From assembly GCA_973895155.1 (NCBI GenBank), contig OZ316895.1, positions 8,370,001 through 8,434,000 on the forward strand: 64,000 bases of DNA. The letters are read 5' to 3'. The notes under the pieces are model-generated. The model made no database searches. It was not told the origin of the DNA and saw nothing but the letters and a program-made list of their open reading frames with translations. Shown piece by piece: positions 56,635 through 64,000 of the stretch. The position numbers and the translations under genes are program-made. Every line of letters starts with the position of its first letter. Within the stretch, counting starts at the first letter, position 1. Origin of the DNA: Marsupella aquatica. Its lineage: Eukaryota > Marchantiophyta.

Positions 56635-59628
56635 AAATCCACTGCAGCTGTGTGTATTTATGCTAGGAATCTCTCATCTTGGTTGGCATGCACATGGTGA
56701 TGATCTGTGGACACAATCCTTTGCAAAACTTGTGTCTGTATCATTTTTTTGTAATTATGTCGTAAAAGGTACGTTATCCAAAGCCAGAAATGAGATGGTC
56801 GCCAAACGTTCAAATTTATTCCAGCTGAAGTCAGAGGGTTACTACTTAATTGTCTCTTAGCTAAACTCGACAGATTGGCCCAAGTCAGATAGATTTCGTT
56901 TTCCCAGAGAGTAAGGGCAGCAATGTCTGTACCATTGAGATTGTATTGATAGGTCAATTCAATGACCTTGCACTAGAAAAAAATGAACTTATTCGACATC
57001 GCCGTCGAATATGCGTGTCGAATAACCCAGGATTTTTAGTAGTGCAGCCAGCCAAAGCCTTAGTGAAAAGTTCAAGTAGGCAGGTAGATATTCTGTGTGT
57101 GCCAACAAATGCTGCAGATTTGCATCCAGAGGTTTTAGTTCGATTCCCTCAGAAACGTCGTTCCTTAGAAACTTCAAGTGACAGCCTTCAGTGTTGGAAG
57201 TCATCACGTGAATTTATTTCCCATTAGACCAGTAGGGGAAGCGTTAAGGGACCGGAGATAATGTGGAGCTCATGGAACCCTTCATAAATTGAGAAAGTTT
57301 CAGGTGAGACGCAACAAGCATCGTTATCTGCAATACATTTTGTCTTAAGCATTTACAGCAACTAAAGTTTATTGGATGCGGTGTATGAATGTAGATTGAT
57401 ATTGTTAGATAAGTTAGTAGGACTAACATATCTGATAGCTTGTGTAATGCCCGTACGCCCTCTGGCCACGTTTTCGTGATGCAGTGAATGTAAGGGAAGG
57501 TGGCATCCTTGATTCGAATCCACTTATATCTCCTGTTCTTAGAGTTGTCGTATACAGGGCCGATGGTTAGTTCCAAATAGAGGATAGAGCTTACCTTTCT
57601 GTAGTCTATTGAAACAAATATTGATGAGATCTAACCGTGGATGCGGACAAGTCAGGTTGGGTTTACATATAACCGTGTATTGTATTTGATCAGTTTCAAT
57701 GCGCCCTCTTCACCTTCCTTTTCCTACGATAAACAACTGTAGCAAGTTGTCTGGAACGAAGAATTTTGACCCTGGGAAGGAAAGTGGTTGTTTAACTGAT
57801 GGTATTCAGAATCCAGTTAGGAATTTATATCACTTTTGTGAACTTCTATTTTAAGGCTGGGTGCCCCATGGCAGAAATTGTATCCATTCCTCCTCAGTAA
57901 TGAAGTTTGCAATGGTTATTGACATGAATGGACTGCCTAGTTACTTGTTGACAAATGGAATACCTGTAGCGGGTATCTTCTCGCAAATTGAAGCAACCCC
58001 ACTCCAGGTCGTGGCTTTCTGGTTGAGACCTGTCAGGTGTGTGGTTCTGATCTGGGCAATCACATGGATCTTTTCTCAAGCGAGTCACCTTGTGCAGACA
58101 GTAGTGTGGAGAGTCAAATCTTACAGTCAGTATCACTCAGTATTCAAGTTGTGCACCTCCTCATTCCATAGGATTGATTGTCTTGAATATGTGGAGGCCC
58201 TGACTACAAAGCATCGAAGCAAATCGGAGAGCCCTCAACACATAAGCTCTTATAGTTGAGAGTGGTGGTTTCAGTATGTGGTGGAAACTTACTTTGGATA
58301 CTTCATCTATGATGGATGTGGTGGTGGTATAAGTACTTGGTAGAAACCTTAGGGAGTATCAGGAGTAACTCCAAATGAATTTAGTAGATTCCTTGGCAAC
58401 TTCCCATAAAACTTTAACACAATCTTGGTAAGCATGGATTTTCCAATCCAGCTAAAATGCCTTATTGGCTAGGGTCTTGTGCACATCCTAGAGAAATCGG
58501 TAATCTCAGCCCTCTTTTCACCTGTCGTATCAGAAACCTGGGTGGACGGATAGTCTTTACAACAAACTATACCAAGCATAGGATTTACTATAACTAGAGT
58601 GTGTTCAACTCTAGTTGGGTCACACTAATTTGAGGCAATGAGCCAAACTATCAAGGCTAGAGTGGGTCCCAGTGGAACCAGTGTGGGTCACATGGAGTTT
58701 AATATTTGGCTAGAAGCAGTTATAGCCGTCTCCTCCATAGTTTCTATTATATTGGGTTGATTGAGGGGTTGATTGAATAGTGGGGATGCTTGCAGGAAGG
58801 GCAACCAATTCTGAAAATTGCCACCAATGTTGTGGTAGCTTAGAAATAGGTTCCATACACCATGGGCAAGGAGTATGCACACTCCCTCTCACCTTCCCTG
58901 GTGCCTAGATAATTTCTTTAACCAAGTACGCACACTACCAGAATTGTGTTAATTGCTACATTTTAGGACCAATCTGAATTTCGTGTACAGGAAGCAATGC
59001 GAAAACATACTCCTTCCTCCTGTGGCACAGCAAATTCCTGTTGGCCCATTGCCCCAAGGAGAGTAAGGGAAAAGCACAAAATTTTCAGAACAGACCTATG
59101 ATTAGCCTCTAAGCGAATACATAATTTTACTGTTTTCAGTATCATTTTTTTCCAATAGAACAGACCCCCTCCTCCCTCAATATGTATACCCCTTAATAGC
59201 GCCTGGACACTTGTCACTGACACCATGCCACTGACACCATGCCACTTGCCCTACCTGTTTGCCCAGTTTGTACCCCTGCCCTCTCTTGCATGGAACCTTG
59301 CCCATAACCAAAGCTAAGATAAACATCAAGGGTTAGAATCAATGTTACCTTAAACCATGTTACCAAAAGCATGGAAGACTATTCAGGATTCAGGATGAAC
59401 ATAATTATTGGCTTCGTCCATATACAATGATGAATGTGTCAAAGTGACCATAAAGACCCTGAAAGTAGACAGACGAAAGCAGGCCATTTTTTTATAACAT
59501 GTTTCAAAAGTAGGCATAGAGGCCTGCATGCAAGTCATTAGTATAGAAGCAATCAACAAAGAACCTGCCAGACATACAATGAACCTCTGGTGCCTACTTC
59601 TAGGTAGTGCTTGGAATTGGATCACGAT

Positions 59629-59785
59629 CTTGATGGTTGATTTACCTTGGTGATGATGATGCTAGCAATCATATTCAAGGCAAATGTGCAGATGTTTAGT
59701 ACTTGGAATTGAATCACGATCTTGTTGGTGATCTACCTTAGTGATGACGATGCTAGCAATCATACCCAAGGCAAATGTGATGATA
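59629..59785. repeat. Tandem ~80-bp duplication
   Basis: Two copies (about 59611-59700 and 59700-59780) share TTGGAATTG(G/A)ATCACGATCTTG, ACCTT(G/A)GTGATGA, GATGCTAGCAATCATA and AAGGCAAATGTG. Confidence 0.85.
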
Positions 59786-60857
59786 TTTACATCATCATGG
59801 TTGATAGAAAGGAAAGACATCAGAGACTTGCACCTTTTATGAGATTTTTAAGCTCCCTATGATATAAACTTCAATGAGGTAAAGTTAAGGGTGGGAAAGA
59901 CAAAAAATGTCTTACAATGGCCAACGAAGATGCAATCACTTCGCTAGCTTTCTTAACCGGTACTAATGATTAACCGGTTTCAAATGATTAGTTTGGTAGG
60001 ATGACTGATACCGAATTCAATCCCAAAGCTTGGATTATGCTTGATGGGTTTTAAAACGACAGAAGGTCTGGAAGAAATGTTGTAAGCCTCCTCATAGGTC
60101 ACTGGCTCAATAAACTTCATCTAGTATATAATTAGATCCATCACATTGGGCTCCTGTCATTGGTCAAGAGAATTATAAAATGCAGCACTTATGACTGCTG
60201 CCTCACATTTGTGTATCCCTTTAAGGCCCCATTGAATGTCTGACTTTGTAGGTGTATTTTAGGATCCTATTGATGCAAGGCTTTAAATATAGCTTTCTTA
60301 TCACAGGCCAGCAACTGAACTCCAATATTAGATCTTGATTGAGAAAAGGATCCAAAAAACGGATGTCAGAAAATCTAAGAAGCCAAAAGTACCAATCATG
60401 AAAACATTGATTCAAACTTATGACCATTTATAACTCTAACCCCCTTAGTAATCCAAAACTAGGCTAGGTTTGCCAGAATGCCAATGTAGGTGCTCAGATA
60501 CTAAAATCAATTTGACTTAGAATTTTTTTTTTCTTGCTTCTGTTCTGTACATCAACCAACTCTATTCTACTCAGAGGGCGAGGTCCACATATTCTTGAGT
60601 CCTTAGAGTCATCTAATTATATGATCTTATCAAAAGCTACTCTTGAGGGCCTATTGTTTATAGTGAACATTATAGAGGTGATTGCGCATATTAATTGAAA
60701 CTTGGGTGAAAGTGGAATAGAAGGGTTAGGGGTAGGGTGAGTCTCTGCCGCCAGAAAACAAGTGCAGCATAGGGCAATGGGCTTTGATTGTACTCAGGGG
60801 CATTCTGGCTAATCTCCATATATTATTATAGTCATCGTCATGTATAATGTATAGATA

Positions 60858-60926
60858 ATTCTTTATTAGACTAGACTACTAGTAGATCAGGAGAGATAAT
60901 TCTCTATTAGACTACTAGTAGATCAG
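60858..60926. repeat. Short tandem duplication
   Basis: GATAATTCT(T/C)TATTAGACTA followed by CTAGTAGATCAGGA occurs twice, starting at about 60854 and 60895. Confidence 0.85.
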
Positions 60927-61699
60927 GATAATTATGCCTCAGGACTTCGAAAGTTAGGTAGAGCATGAGTTGGAAATATACCCTGCAAGTGGACGCATAT
61001 CCATTCGTGCGCTTAAACTTCAGTTGCCATCTTAAAGAAATGAATCTAGGTGGAAAAGTACTGGACGGGACCAGGGGAAAATAATTTTATATGGAAAGTA
61101 CAAGATATTGAATGTATGGCAATGGGCAGAGAGACTTCAATGTACAGCAAATACAGGTGACTATATACGTTAGTTATTAAGATATTTTGAAGATCATAAC
61201 GAAAAGAGTCAGTGCCTCCATCAGCAGAAGAACGAAAAGAACTCTAATTGTAAAAGTTGGTCTTGATGCTCGAATAATCGATCATCAGCAGTTGTGAAAA
61301 TAAACTTAGCCCTGCTGGCAAACCTTTTTTGGTCGTACAGATTAGACAGACACCACTCGTGAAAGTTTTAGCTTGCGTTTGAAAGTGAAGTTCTAAATAT
61401 GCTCTTGCGGTCCTGCAGATCGACAGCCTGATAAAGAAAACTTGCGCTCCGAATAATGACGTTTGCCCTTCCTCAACAGCCACTCGTTCACTGTAAGTTA
61501 TGTTCACTCGCTCAACTGCCAGCCACTGTGGAAAGCTGAATTAAATGATTGAATTGGCAAATCCTGCTCTAATCACTGTACAGTTTTTCTCTGAGTTGCT
61601 CTTAATATGTTTGATTAAGTTTCTGAACTAGTGTACAGCTACTGTAGTACTCTTACAGCTCGTGGAGTTTAGACTGGGTTCCAACCCAAGTTGAATTGG

Positions 61700-61945
61700 T
61701 ACTTAGTCCATGGACTGACAGAAATGGGTCTTGACTGACTCTTGAAATTAGTACCGGAATTTCGACTGTATTCCAGCTTACTTTGGAATTGGCAAAACTT
61801 AGTCCATGGACTGACAGAAATTGGTCTGGAGTCTTTAAATCAGTACTCTGCATATATGGTCTTGGGACCTCCCAAATAAGTCTGGACCCTATAAATCAGT
61901 ACTCTATATATATGGTCTGTGGACCTCCCAAATAAGTCTGGACTA
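61700..61945. repeat. Two interleaved direct duplications
   Basis: ACTTAGTCCATGGACTGACA followed by GAAATTGGTCT or GAAATGGGTCT occurs at about 61701 and 61799. AAATCAGTACTCT, then ATATATGGTCT, then GGACCTCCCAAATAAGTCTG occurs at about 61837 and 61895. Confidence 0.85.
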
Positions 61946-62943
61946 TATATAGTGCATATCTTGTGTTTTGGACAGGTCTCTTAAATGCTTACCTGAAACT
62001 GAAATAGCCTAGACTGTCTAAAGTAGCCTAAATGGGTTTAGACGGTCTACTGAATACAAATGGACTGTAGGACCTGGAGACGACATGCGGGAATTGATTT
62101 AGTTGGCAGGGGTCTTTCCTTTTTTGGTCAACACTCGATCCGGGACCATAGGTGTTTAGTAGGCCTCCGAAGGAACTGGACGATGTTTTTTTTACGCCCT
62201 CTCTCTCTCGATCAATGATAAGAAGGATTTGCTTACTGTATAATGGAAGCCCAAGGACGTCATGTTTAGGAGGAGGAGATCTAACTTGAAAACTTGTCGA
62301 CGCTATCGATCTATCGCAGCGACCGCAGTGGGGCCCCGAGTATACTGTTCAAGGGTATGCCACTCGACCGGATCACCACTGGACGTCTAGCTACCGCGTA
62401 CAGCAAACAATAAAGGATTGGCGATCATAGGTCTTTCCAACGAGCAACTGTCTGGGTGCAATCGAGAGAGCCAACGGCTGAGGGAGGTGCCAAGATGAGC
62501 GAGAATCGTACAATACGGCAGGCAGGCAGGAGGGAGGCACGCAGGCAGGCGAGGGCCTACTAAGTTTCGTGAGATTCCCTTGTGAATTTCCATTTTGAGG
62601 AGGACGTGGTCCACTTTGGGAATCCTTAGCTAGCTAGATGGCGGAAGTGTGGTCAGGTGGGGTCAGATGAGATGAAAGACATGAGAGCAACTGTCCAGCG
62701 AGAAGAAGACGCCGCTGCTTGGCCTTGGAGGTGGCTAGCCGTGACGCCAATTGCAACTTACATTATCATGGGATCATCAGAAGATTGCGGTTTTGGGGAC
62801 CGTTTCCTCGCTGCCTGCCTGTCCGAGCAATCACTCTCCTGAAGGTTTCCAGAGTGAGTGCTCTCGTCTTCGGGCGTATTTAGAGCCATGGATTTTGCTT
62901 AGGTCCTGCGTCACATTCTCCCAGACTGTACTCGACGACACGC

Positions 62944-62945
<2 letters not shown>

Positions 62946-62983
<38 letters not shown>

Positions 62984-63017
62984 GGGGAGAGAGAGAGAGG
63001 AGAGAGAGGAGAGAGAC
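62946..63017. repeat. (GA)n microsatellite, compound
   Basis: About 17 GA units, a short GC-rich break (CGCGGG), then further GA and GGA units. Open frames through it encode only Arg-Glu or Ser-Leu runs. Confidence 0.95.
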
Positions 63018-64000
63018 GATCGAAGGTCGGCTTGTCTGTAATGATGCATGTTACTGCTGCTGCTAAAGGATGTTCTTAACTTGGAAGTTTCCAGCTTAGG
63101 TAATGGGCGTCATCCATAGCCACATTTGCGGACAGCACTCTTAACGGCGACTGCAATCATAGATTCTCCTGTAAGCATCCACCACGAGTCATCCACCGCA
63201 GGGGTTTAGGGTACGGAGTGCTCTCAAAAGACATGTATAAGCTGCTGTGTCGCGCTCCAATATCGGCCTGCAAAGCTTTCTTTCTGAGAACGGGCTCCTC
63301 CTGGAAAAGCGGCGATGGAGATACCCCACGAGCTTGTTCAAGCTGTGCATCTCGTGGTTGCTCCGAGCATTTAATTTTCGCCAATATATAAAATGAGACG
63401 GCTTCCGAGCAGTCTGCCACGGCTTCGCTCAACGATGTTCGCTCTTTCGTTCGTTCTGCAAATTATAGATATCGTGAGGTCCACCAACACAGATCCAGGT
63501 TCGGTTCCAGACGTCGGCCACGCACGCCTCATCGAAGGAGAAGGAAGAGCCGCCGGACTCGAATGCTGGCTTGGTGCAGGTGAGACACCACATGAGTCTG
63601 AGTAGCTCAGGGTTTGAACAATGTTTACATTTTTTTTTGGTTCAGCTAGAGCACAGTTGGAAACGTACTGATCGGAGGTATCTGCGGGGGATCTGTCGGT
63701 CATGCTTGACAAGTTATGGATGTGGATACCAACAATTCTATTAGTAAATCGCAAGCTAGCGACCTTTCCACCGGTTCCAAATTATGGAAACTGACATTTC
63801 TCCCTTGTGATTGATCTCGGTCTTTTCTTCCGGTCAACAAAAGCAGTGCACAGTTTCAACCACTATTAAAAAGTAGCAAAGATGGAATGATCTAGATCTT
63901 CGCGTTGTTTCATTCTACACCTGGATCTACCGGAGTCGTTTGAACATACCCTAGCTCTACAGCAAGTTATCGACGTTGGTTGGTATGACTTCAATGTTCC

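Larger units (their letters stand above)
56635..64000. other. Gene-free 3' portion of the window
   Basis: I see no gene with recognisable motifs. Open frames near 57.86-58.26 kb, 58.96-59.23 kb and 63.39-63.6 kb lack support; the last begins with Arg-rich and hydrophobic residues and could be a first exon of a gene that continues beyond the window. Repeats inside this stretch are listed separately. Confidence 0.4.

Noticed and set aside
57861-58259. 132-residue open frame
   Set aside because: Starts like a plausible protein but shows no known motif, and the surrounding DNA has no exon-like neighbours.

Overview
This is nuclear DNA from a land plant. Every confident host gene is split by GT-AG introns and has a plant-specific or plastid role. 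The lycopene beta-cyclase gene has seven introns, whereas this gene is typically intronless in flowering plants. That, with the peptide and kinase families present, makes an early-diverging land plant (a moss or another bryophyte, or a lycophyte) more likely than an angiosperm; this is inference and I cannot name the species.

Layout: 1-4.5 kb is non-coding, with homopolymer G/C runs, a GA microsatellite and a retroelement remnant. 4.5-8.7 kb (+) is a seven-exon CDPK-like protein kinase without EF hands. 8.7-12.2 kb is gene-free and carries a degenerate minisatellite. 12.2-14.2 kb (-) is a two-exon F-box protein. 15.6-20.4 kb (+) is a decayed Helitron Rep/helicase gene. It is followed by three small unrecognised ORFs, a 52-bp triple repeat, a cluster of small hairpins sharing one heptamer, and on the minus strand (23.1-24.5 kb) a broken gene that reads like a 2-oxoglutarate/Fe(II) dioxygenase. 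I consider 15-25 kb the most unusual part of the window.

28.9-30.9 kb (+) is a four-exon plastid NusG/KOW protein (PTAC13-like). It converges on an eight-exon SAL1-type 3'(2'),5'-bisphosphate nucleotidase (31.9-35.3 kb, -). 35.3-40.6 kb is repeat-rich. 40.65-41.0 kb (-) encodes a RALF peptide precursor. 43.2-47.7 kb is a complete PIF/Harbinger transposon with 15-bp terminal inverted repeats and a TTA target duplication. Its transposase is interrupted by a 287-bp MITE with a clean 8-bp duplication. 52.8-56.6 kb (+) is lycopene beta-cyclase. 56.6-64 kb has no gene I can support, only local duplications and a second GA microsatellite.

Together: three host genes point to the plastid (LCYB in carotenoid synthesis, the NusG-like protein in plastid transcription, SAL1 in PAP removal and chloroplast-to-nucleus signalling). 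The kinase, F-box protein and RALF peptide are signalling genes. I see no evidence that they form a cluster. A recurring theme is local 50-160 bp tandem duplication between genes, at more than a dozen separate places.
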